Assembly (NCBI GenBank): GCA_948144175.1 | Contig: CANXME010000782.1 | Location: forward strand, 5,001-69,000 | Source: Closterium sp. NIES-65 | Taxonomy: Eukaryota > Streptophyta > Zygnematophyceae > Desmidiales > Closteriaceae | Direction of reading: 5' to 3' | Length of the DNA stretch: 64,000 bases | Shown: piece by piece, positions 56,288-64,000 of the stretch | Position numbering within the stretch: position 1 is the first letter of the stretch | Layout of the letters: each line of letters begins with the position of its first letter | Notes under the pieces: model-generated | Told to the model about the DNA's origin: nothing | Databases searched by the model: none | The model's input: only the letters and a program-made list of their open reading frames with translations | Translations under genes and position numbers: made by a program

Positions 56288-56412
56288 TGTAAAGAATGAG
56301 GAATGAATCAACTAGGAAAGGGGTGGGTACAAGTAGGAAAACTTAGAAATGTTGTACCCCATATAGTCTACCCCACTACAGCCTACACAGACTATAGCAT
56401 ATAAGTTTGACA
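56288..56412 (-). repeat. 5' LTR of the 48986-56412 copia
   Basis: 125 bp, minus-strand start TGTCAAACTT, end TTTACA, next to the primer-binding site. Confidence 0.92.
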
Positions 56413-56477
56413 CTCTACACACTTGGCTCAGCCTTATCCTATCCAGTAAGATCATATGTTATATCAGCACAGGGAGA

Positions 56478-56615
56478 TGTCAGAGGTGCACTAGAGATCT
56501 CCGATTGATCATAGGGAAGGGTTATAGGCACGTTGTCCTTGGGGGTTATGGGCGCACTCACCCCCTACAATAATACGCCATTTTATCCCAGTGGTTAGTG
56601 GCTAGGATTCTGACA
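56478..56615 (+). mobile_element. Solo LTR of the TRIM family
   Basis: 138 bp from TGTCAGAGGTGCAC to GATTCTGACA. Aligns with the LTRs at 14031-14173. It keeps the A-box half of the tRNA-like sequence (GTGGTTAGTGGCTAGGATTC). No TSD is visible. Confidence 0.75.
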
Positions 56616-57743
56616 CTCTTTTGGCTTTCATACGAACACCATGCCCCATAGCCTCATAAGCCCTAGCTTACATATTTTGACATGGCATTGCGAGTGAGGT
56701 CCTTCTAGAAACCCTTTTTACTCTATCATGATGCTCGTAATGCGCTCTGCATATACGCCTGCCCGTCGCTTTCTGCCCGTGATAACTGTGACAACGGCCC
56801 GTGGGGAGCATGCCCATGGCCCGCCAACGCACCAGGGACCCGTGACCATGCCAGCGAGGCCGTCGACAAACCCACCAGCAGCCCTCCAATGCGCTAGCAA
56901 ACCTGCCCAGCGTACCAACAAGCTTGCTTGCAAGTCATGGTAGCAGACGCGCCAGCATACCAGTGAGCACGCCAGCAAGTCACGACAGCAGGCCTGCCAA
57001 CGCTCTAACAAGCCCGCCAGGAAGGTGGTGTGGGAGGATTGGCCACCGTAAAGACTGCCACCCGCTTACTCCTCCCTCTCCATGCTGTGCCTATTGTAGG
57101 AAGGGAGGGAGGGGGGGGGGGGGGGGGGTAGAGGAGGGTGAGGATAGTGACTATACAACGGGAGTGGACTACGGAGGAAGGCACGGGGTTCTGCGAGTGA
57201 TCGTAGCGTTGCACTAGGCGTTCTCACTACTTGTTGTGTTCATACGGAAATTTGGCAAGAGTTTCACTAAGAAATTGAGATAACATTAGATTACAAATTA
57301 GGCATGCAAATAGATATAGCTAGCATGGCATTGTAACACCTAGCAAGCAAACTACAGGGCGAACTATGCCAGCACAGCAAAAGAGCGGCTTGCCAACGCT
57401 GCAGCAGAGTAGTCTGGCAGCGAGCAGCGGACTGCCAGCGCTGCAGAGGCAGGTAAACTTCTCCGCATGTGCACACCTACGAGTGGGTGCAGGCATACGG
57501 TCGCGCTGCCAGGCACACAATACATGTGCCAGGTAGAACACGTGTCTATAGTTTCGCCAGCTGTGCACCGTCGAACATGTGATGCCGTTCCACAAGTCGA
57601 CTTCGCAAAAACCTCCTGAGGCGAAGTTCGCGCACATCTGCGACCTTCGCAGTTGAACAGCGTCGGTTGAGTGATTGGACGCTGCTTCGTCGAACAGCCT
57701 TCGCCGAGGCGAGCCCGCCGAGCTGTAATTGTCGATTGATCTC
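56616..57743. other. Intergenic stretch without a supported gene
   Basis: A G-run of about 20 lies at about 57110-57128. Short inverted motifs (CTTCGC/GCGAAG) occur near 57600. No gene or element boundaries recognised. Confidence 0.5.
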
Positions 57744-57811
57744 GTAGAGGAGCTCCTCTACCAGCTTCGTATAGGAGCTCCTATACCGGCCTCGTCGAGG
57801 AGCTCCTCTAC
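57744..57811. repeat. Array of three 18-bp palindromes at 25-bp spacing
   Basis: GTAGAGGAGCTCCTCTAC (57744-57761), GTATAGGAGCTCCTATAC (57769-57786) and GTCGAGGAGCTCCTCTAC (57794-57811) are separated by seven-base spacers ending CTTC or CCTC. All are centred on GAGCTC. The outer bases covary in the second copy, which keeps the palindrome. Confidence 0.9.
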
Positions 57812-57929
57812 CAACCAGGTTCCGTCGAACCGAACTCCTCGACGGACTCGTTGACCAGCAACCTCTGCGACTGCGTCTTCTGCGACCTCATCGACCGCGT
57901 CCTCTGCGGACGCATCGACCAACATCCTC

Positions 57930-58030
57930 TGCAGACGCGTCGAGGTCAAACTATACGGGTAGGTCAAGGTCGGACTCTGCGGGTAGGTCGAGGTTGGACT
58001 CTGCGGGCAGGTCGACGTCGAAATCTACGC
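57930..58030. repeat. 24-bp tandem repeat
   Basis: Three units resembling CTCTGCGGGTAGGTCGAGGT downstream of the palindrome array. Confidence 0.75.
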
Positions 58031-58112
58031 ATAGTCTACGACGACTTTTGCGTGCCCCCCCGATTGCAAATTCTACTTTGCCCAAGCGAGGGCGGGGCCA
58101 ATTCCCGTCAAC

Positions 58113-61060
58113 ACTCCCCTGCCGCGCTCACGCTTGGGCACGCCACACACTAGGTCTACCCAGAACCCAAGGGATAGATTACAAGGAGAAACTCCACCTG
58201 CGTGCACCCAACACATAGCATGTCACCACATATACATAAATATATATTTATGATAAGGATACAACAAGCAGAGCAAGCACCTGTGATTAAGAAACAAGCA
58301 AGTGAGAATTACAAGTAAATAGCTCAAGTTGAGCATAGAATCGGTGATGGTCACAAGACGGAAGTGCCTTGGTGAAGATGTCAACGGTGTTGAGCTTTGA
58401 GGCCACTCTAACCATGCGTGTCTGGCCGCACTGCTGCAGCTCAACGTGCTTCGTATGCCCCACAAGTCATGGCTCATGACACAAAATGATATTGGAACTG
58501 TTGTGAATAAAGAAAGGTGGGCCAACGCAATTCTGTGCAACTATGGCCCTGGCCTAGAGCTCAGCCTTATAGCTAGAGAGAGCAGCTGACTACGTTCATG
58601 CTCAACCTCCAAGACATAGCTCTACAAAAGCAATAGCCTTGTGAAGACCTTAAGAACTGAGGGTCGTCTTCGCACAACGCATCGCTATGCTTAACGAGGA
58701 TGACTGCCATCTCCCTCCAAGAACAAGCCCCATGCCGAATGTGCTCGCCAGATGGTACACAACCCTCCTCCAAGATCAAGCCCCATGCCGGATGTGCTAG
58801 CCAGATGGTACACAACCCTCCTAGCGACCTCCCAGTGCATAGGACGACTTCTCTTGGGTGCACAAAATGAGCTAGAACGCTGAGAGGGTATGCAAGATTT
58901 GGACGAGTACAGGTCATCAAGTACATGAGGCAGCCCACCAGCTATGCAAATTCAACACCAGGCTCACTAGGCACGCCAACATGAGGAGACGTAAGCTTGT
59001 GTTCCACTGCAAGCAGGATAATATGTGGAGATGAGTAGTAAAAGTGGAATCGCTCGAGGATATGCTGCACCACGTGCGACTAAGACGGTGTAGTGGTGCG
59101 CGCCGCTCTATCCCAAGCAATCTGCAAGCCAAGGTAGTGACGGGGCTCACCCAGGTCAGTGCAGGTGTGCCTCCTCTGCAGCTCCGCCTTCACCAAGCCC
59201 AGTGCAACTCTGTGAGGCGCAGCAAAGACGAGGTCGTCAACATATACAAGAACGTAGAACGGCGTGGAGCCTGAACGGATGAAGAGAGTTGGGTAAGCGG
59301 AAGTCAAACAGAAGCCAAGCGTACTGACAGTAGTGCACTATGTGTCATGCCCGTTGCAAGGCAACTGATGCACACTGTAGACTGGCCGCCGGAGGGTCCA
59401 CTGGGTGCCAGGAGGAAACAACCAAGTGAAACTAGGTGGGCGGTGCAACCAGATCTGCTCATGGAGGTTGCTGTGGAGAAACGCAGTGGAAGGGTGCAGT
59501 GAGTGAAGCTCGTATTCACTCTCTACTACTACGTGCAGCAGTACCCAAAGAGTACCCATCTTGGGGATGGGAAGAAGGTATGAAAGAAGTATATTTTTTC
59601 TTGCTGACTAAAGCCTCTTGTCACATACAGTGCCTTGAAGACAGGCGATCCAGGCAACCGCTTCACCTTGAAGATCCAGATGTCGTCAACTATGTTTGCC
59701 CCAAGATGGGGAACTACGTCGATGTATGTGCCTATGGACCTCCAAGATGCTATCTCTGACTCGTCCCAAAACTTCCTCGGTGTAAGTGCGAGGATTATAA
59801 GCGTTAGGATCACGACAAGGAGCTAGCAGTATGGCACAAAGATGGGGAGCAGCGGTTGCAAGGAAAGTCAGCTCAAACTGCCTATCCACTAGGACGTCAC
59901 AGCCAAGGGCAAACTCACCCTCGACAGACAGAGGGTGTGCATCGTCAGAGACCAACTAAGTGGTGCAGTAAATGTAGTGGCTAGAGGCAAAGTCAGTGGC
60001 AGTAGCGACAAGAGCTGAAACAGATGAAGGAGGAGCTGTAGGGTGAGTGACAAGAGACAAAACACGAGAGACCGTAGGACAAGCGGCATGGAGGAAGTCA
60101 GAAAATGGCAGAGGAGACACAATGAGGAGCGACTGAGTAGGGAAGCAAGGGGAGGAGGAGAGAAACGATAAGGAACAAAACGAAGGCACATAGGGTGGAA
60201 CTTAGGCATAAGGGACGACACGAGTTAGGGAGGCGAGAAGGAGACAGAGAACGAGGAGGAAACTGAGCCGGAGCCGGGTCGGGTCCAAAAGGGGCAACGA
60301 GAGAGGAGAGGGAGGCCCACTATCAGTGGACGAACACGGAAGACCAAGAACATTAGGACGAGGCTGTTGCAGCTGCTGCGACTGTTGTCATACCGAATGA
60401 GTAGGGGCCATGGGCGTAGTCGGGCTGGCTTGTAGCGCCAAGACCCCTAATACCAATCCCACCAACATCAGTACCCCTTGCACCATTACCACTAGTGTTG
60501 CTATGAGAGTCTGGTTCAGGGAAGGCAAATCTATTGAATTATTCACTAGGGTACAAGACGAGGCTATATATAGGCTCGACACAAAGGCAGTAACCCGGGT
60601 GTTACTAGAAGGTTCCGCGGGTCGCGAAGCGTCCCGTACGGGTCCTTCTCGAATTCGGTAGAAGACAATTCGGTAGCAACCGAAAAGCCTATACTTCGTT
60701 GCACTCAACCTAGTTCGGTGCCTATAATTATAATAACTATAGTAAAAGCAACAAGCCTAGGAAATCAAGCAAAAGCATGCAAGACAAAATAAAGCTAAGC
60801 TAGATAATGGGTAATAAAGCAGAATCAAGTAAGTAAAGTCCAGCAAAGCCGTTGTACTCTCGCATATGCAACCCAGAACTAGAAACTCAAATGCCCAATT
60901 GCTGTTGCAGTCCCCACCAAACGACGAAAGGCCACGGCTGCAGTTGGACCACCCTATGTGAGACACAACCCCAAAAGCCAAAACCACCAATGTCACCCTT
61001 AGCAGCATTATCACTAGCATCCGCACCCTCGGAACTAGAACCTCCATTGTCAAGCTGCTG
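58113..61060 (-). mobile_element. Old Ty1/copia fragment (minus) with an LTR-like insertion
   Basis: Recognisable parts from high to low coordinate: a low-complexity spacer (about 61060-60240, interrupted by the insertion at 60496-60877), the reverse transcriptase start (about 59950-59560), RT core with VYVDDLVFAA near 59240, TRPNLAYPLSVLAHF near 58890, and RNase H remnants to about 58340. A purine tract followed by minus TGTTGACGGG at 58113 may mark the start of a 3' LTR; its other end was not found, nor was any 5' LTR. Clearly diverged from the other minus-strand copies, with many breaks. Confidence 0.65.
60496..60877. mobile_element. 382-bp insertion flanked by ACTAG, probably a solo LTR
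   Basis: Direct repeats ACTAG (60491-60495 and 60878-60882) flank a stretch with a TATATATA motif near 60564. Its ends form an imperfect inverted repeat (GTTGCTATGAGAGT / GTTGCATATGCGAGAGT). The copia spacer continues on both sides. The 5-bp TSD and TATA box fit a solo LTR, but the ends are not a clean TG...CA pair. Confidence 0.5.
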
Positions 61061-62110
61061 CTGTTGCTACAACCTCACCGAACGTCGCGGGCTGGCTGCA
61101 CCCCTAAGGTCCTTACCTCTAGGGTCACCATCACCAGAGCCAACACTTCCACCGTCAGTACTTCTAGAGCCAACGCCCCTTGGCGTGCGACGTATTTTTT
61201 ATCCCGCCGCGCGCGTGGAGCGCGCCCCGAGGCGCGCGGCCCCTTTTCTTCCTGGCGCGCCGGCCCCGCTGGACCTTCGCGCCCACCCCATCGACCCTCG
61301 CGTCGCCTCAGGGGACCTGCGCACCACCCCCGTCGACCCTCGCGTCGCCCCCAGGGACCCACGCGCCACCCCTAGAGCCGTACGCGACCCCCCCCGCTGC
61401 CTCGTCGCGACGCCCTGGGGAGCCGCGCGCAGCCCCTCGCTACCCCGTGGTGGCGCCCTGGGGGCCGCGCGCCACCCCTGGAACCGTGCGCAACCCCCTT
61501 GCTGCCTCGTGGTGGCGCCTTGGGGGCCGCGCGCCGTCCCCTGCGCTCCTGCCCCGTGCCACCTGTTTTAGGGTTTGGGGGTGGGGAGTGTGGGGGTGGC
61601 GGTTGTGGGGGTGCCGGTTGTGTGCGCCGTCCCCTACTCCTCCTCCTCCTCCGTCTCCCGCTGCTGCAGCTGCCGCTCAGGGGGGTGGGTGTGTGGGAGC
61701 CGAAGGAGTGGTGCTAGGGGGGTGACGTGGGAGTGGAGCTAGGGGTGCAGCAGGGGGTGTGTGCTAAGGGCGTGGGGCAGTTTGGCGGAGGTTGAGCGGA
61801 GGTCGCAGTCGTGTCGCCAGCAGCACCAGTAGTCCGGAGGCTACAATCTCCGGTAGTCGCCAGCCGCCCGTGGGTCAGTTGCTCCAGTCAGGAGGCTACA
61901 ATCTCCGTGGAGCCAGTTACTCCTGTAGCCACTGAGCCAACAGCTCCTGTGTGTCTGCACCTTCCGCCGTCGCCTCCCATCTCCTCTCCTCTCACAGTCC
62001 CTCCTCCTCCTCACATGCCTTCTGTGACTACCTCTAGCTTTACTTGGGCTTGTGAACTATTTTATGACTGCTTGTTGTGTTGATTACAGCCCACTTTGGC
62101 TATGGGGGTG
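61060..62110 (+). other. GC-rich low-complexity region upstream of an LTR
   Basis: Degenerate repeats of CCCTCGCGTCGCCCC and CCTCGTGGTGGCGCC type (about 61290-61550) give Pro/Ala-rich open frames on the plus strand. 61800-62110 is Pro/Ser-rich and resembles a copia spacer. A polypurine-like CTATGGGGGTG precedes the LTR at 62111. Probably a deletion derivative of a plus-strand copia; no enzyme domain is visible. Confidence 0.4.
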
Positions 62111-62252
62111 TGTCAGAATGATGTAATTGTCTAGCCTGCAGTGGGGTACTCTATAGCAAGTACAACCCAATTAGGGTTTCCTATATGTATCTCAACTGCT
62201 GCTAGTGCAACCATCTCTTTCTGCTTCTATAGTTTTCCTCGTAATTCTGACA
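62111..62252 (+). repeat. LTR (probable 3' LTR) of a plus-strand copia relic
   Basis: About 142 bp, TGTCAGAATGATG to AATTCTGACA, preceded by a polypurine-like tract. Similar to the solo LTR at 49029-49152 (GTGGGGTACTCTATAGC region). Confidence 0.7.
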
Positions 62253-62437
62253 GTAGGACCCGAACTGAGATATGCCCTTAGCCTCTCTGTCCGTCAACTT
62301 TTCGTCCTCGCGGCTACATTGCTGCCAACGAGAATATATTATACACATGATGCTCACCCCCTGCACGAGAATTTGCCCTACACTGGATGGAAACTCTGCA
62401 CCGGTGATTTTTTCCCTAGCCAGTTGCACGCACGTTA

Positions 62438-62960
62438 GGGCGTATCCAGCTCGTTCATTTCGGGAAATTTAGTACCTCCTCACGACCCGGGGTTCAAAAC
62501 AGGTCACTGTACATATAAATGAATACGCCCTGCGTCGAGTCCACCCTTTTTGTCAATTCTAGCGCGCGGACACATTTCCTCCATTTAGACTTGAATAGTG
62601 CAGGGGTCGTGTGGAAACCGAGGTAACCGGTTTTCTTGTCAACCAAAGCGTTCGAATTTTCGCCAAGCCAACACTTCCACCACTGGTTTTGGCGAGTGTC
62701 AGGCGGCACAAACAAAATCGCGCGCGCGATATGATGGGCACTCACTGTAGTGGGCAGGATGCGGTTCTATACCATTGTTCGATTCACACGTTGATTCTTG
62801 TAACGTGCGTCACACGATTCGAGGTACGTGCATGGGGTGTGCCGTATCGTGAACGGGAGTTGATCGTGTCTGGCATTTTTTGTAAATCTCAGTGTTACAT
62901 CGCAAAATATGGTAACCAAAACAGCTTTACGAACAGTAAATGAACGAGCTGGACTCCCCC
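62438..62960. mobile_element. PIF/Harbinger (Tourist-like) MITE, 523 bp
   Basis: Terminal inverted repeats of about 23 bp (left GGGCGTATCCAGCTCGTTCA, right complement GGGGGAGTCCAGCTCGTTCA) are flanked by TTA on both sides (62435-62437 and 62961-62963). A 3-bp TTA duplication and GGG-starting ends fit Harbinger/Tourist elements. No transposase. A partial inverted copy of the end occurs inside at about 62517-62533. Confidence 0.78.
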
Positions 62961-63101
62961 TTACAAGCACGTCGCGTGGTTCTGCACCAATAATAACGAA
63001 AAGACCGAAGTCAAAATGTCAACGGGTAAGTTACAATTATTTTATAAGCACCTAACGAATCCTTTTTTGCTAGTCGCGAATTGATGAAACTTATGTGAAA
63101 T

Positions 63102-63428
63102 TGTAAGGAATTTTCCCGGCATTCCTTACGGAGCCGACTACATCGCGTACAGCAATAGCCGATTGTTCGCCCGTTACTGCTAACGGAACTTCGCCGACTT
63201 CGCGCGCACTGTTTTGCCAAACCTCGCACTGCTGGCATGGCCGTATCGGCCTACGCTTCGGGACTAGCCCGAGCCTCGCTCCAGCGTAGCACTAGCAAGC
63301 TCGCACGCACCGCGTTACCGTTTTGCATGTTTCGCGTATAAATGTTCGCTCATGCCTTCGCTCACATTTTGTACTCGTTTGACACCTTAGTGCAATTCTC
63401 GCTACTTCGATTCATTGCACCCGTAACA
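63102..63428 (+). repeat. Probable 5' LTR of an LTR retrotransposon running off the right edge
   Basis: Begins TGTAAGGAATTTTCC and ends CCGTAACA. TATA-like GTATAAAT lies near 63338. TGGTATCCGAGCC follows after two bases and resembles the Met-tRNA primer site. Only one LTR is in the window, so the limits are tentative. Confidence 0.5.
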
Positions 63429-63614
63429 CTTGGTATCCGAGCCCCTTTCTTTTCGGACCGCGCATTTTTTCCGCACACCAGGAAATCAACTTTTGATTTT
63501 TCACTCGAAGGGACCTACGCACCTTAGCCCCTAGGAGCCGCTGCCCTCGCGTTCTCTCGTAAACGCGTGCAGCCACGACTGCGCCTAGACTAAGACGAGC
63601 CGACGCCCTTCGTC

Positions 63615-64000
63615 ATGGCCGAAAATATCGACGTCACCACTCTCACGCAGGAGCGTTTGAACGATCTGCTGCGACAACTGCACGAAAGCTCCAAGGAAAT
63701 CGCGGCATTGACGGCAGAACGCTCATCACTGCAAAATGACCTCATGAGAGCACAATCTCAAGCACCTGGCACTCCGATTCAACCCGCACCCTCAACATCA
63801 CAACACGGGAGTGTGGGGCAACCCGCGAGCGCGGCCAGTGATGGCGTCGTCCGCCCCGACGGAGACGACGACCACGGCACGACACACCCCAGAGCGACGC
63901 CTGCGGCCCCAAGTCAGCCTCGCATCACGATTTTGGCACCAACCCGCGATTCGGGACTGCCGTCACCGATGCCACTGAAGCCGCAGCGCCCGCCATGCTT
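63615..64000 (+). CDS. N-terminal part of a gag-like protein, continues past the window
   Basis: Open from the ATG at 63615 to the last base (about 128 codons). The first 50 residues look like a coiled coil (TLTQERLNDLLRQLHESSKE, then LTAERSSLQNDLMRAQSQ). A Pro/Ser/Ala-rich linker with an acidic run DGDDD follows. It lies about 190 bp after a primer-binding-like site, as expected for gag of an LTR element. Whether copia or gypsy cannot be told without the pol region. Confidence 0.5.
   Translation, partial: MAENIDVTTLTQERLNDLLRQLHESSKEIAALTAERSSLQNDLMRAQSQAPGTPIQPAPSTSQHGSVGQPASAASDGVVRPDGDDDHGTTHPRATPAAPSQPRITILAPTRDSGLPSPMPLKPQRPPC

Larger units (their letters stand above)
48986..56412 (-). 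mobile_element. Ty1/copia element with both LTRs, solo LTR nested in the 3' LTR
   Basis: Minus-strand copia, same family as the elements at 1-12411. 5' LTR 56288-56412 (125 bp); 3' LTR 48986-49239 (125 bp plus a nested insertion). Flanks ATCTA and CTCTA match at 4 of 5. Primer-binding site TGGTATCAGAGC is at 56276-56287. Parts from high to low coordinate: GC-rich leader (about 55440-56250), gag from 55414 with a poly-glycine stretch (about 54420-54640), protease region (about 53900), integrase (about 53560-52760), GGAEP-type spacer (about 52500-51650), reverse transcriptase (about 51300-50380, open over more than 400 codons), RNase H (about 50150-49560) and polypurine tract. LTRs differ at about five of 125 positions, so it is older than the inner copia. 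Some breaks, but the RT part looks whole. Confidence 0.92.

Noticed and set aside
61180-61725. Pro/Ala-rich open frame upstream of an LTR
   Set aside because: Low-complexity GC-rich repeat without recognisable domain.

Overview
This window looks like a repeat-rich chromosomal segment of a green-lineage eukaryote, most likely a streptophyte alga. The evidence is plant-type extracellular LRRs encoded one repeat per 72-nt exon, an LPR1/CotA-type multicopper oxidase with plant-like introns, and Ty1/copia elements primed from a Met-tRNA-type site (TGGTATCAGAGC). I cannot name the species; a desmid such as Closterium would fit, but that is inference.

Layout. 1-12.4 kb: minus-strand copia DNA. A young 6.5-kb copia (4445-10994, TSD GCGAG) sits inside the gag of a related copia that runs off the left edge. 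12.4-13.8 kb: a CT microsatellite and two exons of an unrecognised host gene (+). 13.8-20.3 kb: a plus-strand copia whose 5' LTR carries a 379-bp TRIM containing a tRNA-Glu-like sequence. 20.8-31.4 kb and 34.3-42.8 kb: two minus-strand paralogous 14-exon genes (A and B) for secreted LRR proteins with an EGF-like C-terminus. Their introns are full of minisatellites, partial exon copies and short palindromes. Between them lie three hAT-like MITEs. 43.8-46.2 kb: a six-exon LPR1-like ferroxidase gene (-). 47.2-48.6 kb: a degenerate copia leader and a TRIM relic. 49.0-56.4 kb: a third minus-strand copia with a solo LTR nested in its 3' LTR. 56.5-62.3 kb: a TRIM solo LTR, a palindrome array, an old copia fragment and LTR relics. 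62.4-63.0 kb: a Harbinger/Tourist-like MITE. 63.1 kb to the right edge: the start of another LTR element.

The host genes are all secretory: two extracellular LRR-EGF proteins and one secreted copper oxidase. Nothing shows that they work in one pathway. Genes A and B are a tandem duplication, with the same exon order and the same codon phase.

The most unusual signals are these. (1) A palindrome family with core TTTTGAG-N4-CTCAAAA lies at the junctions of small direct duplications throughout genes A and B. (2) Minisatellites have amplified exon ends together with their 5' splice sites; the homologous junction is affected in both paralogs. (3) The TRIM's LTR end and primer-binding region together form a 72-nt tRNA-Glu-like sequence. 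Several host exons differ by single nucleotides from an open frame, so either these genes are decaying or the assembly contains indel errors.
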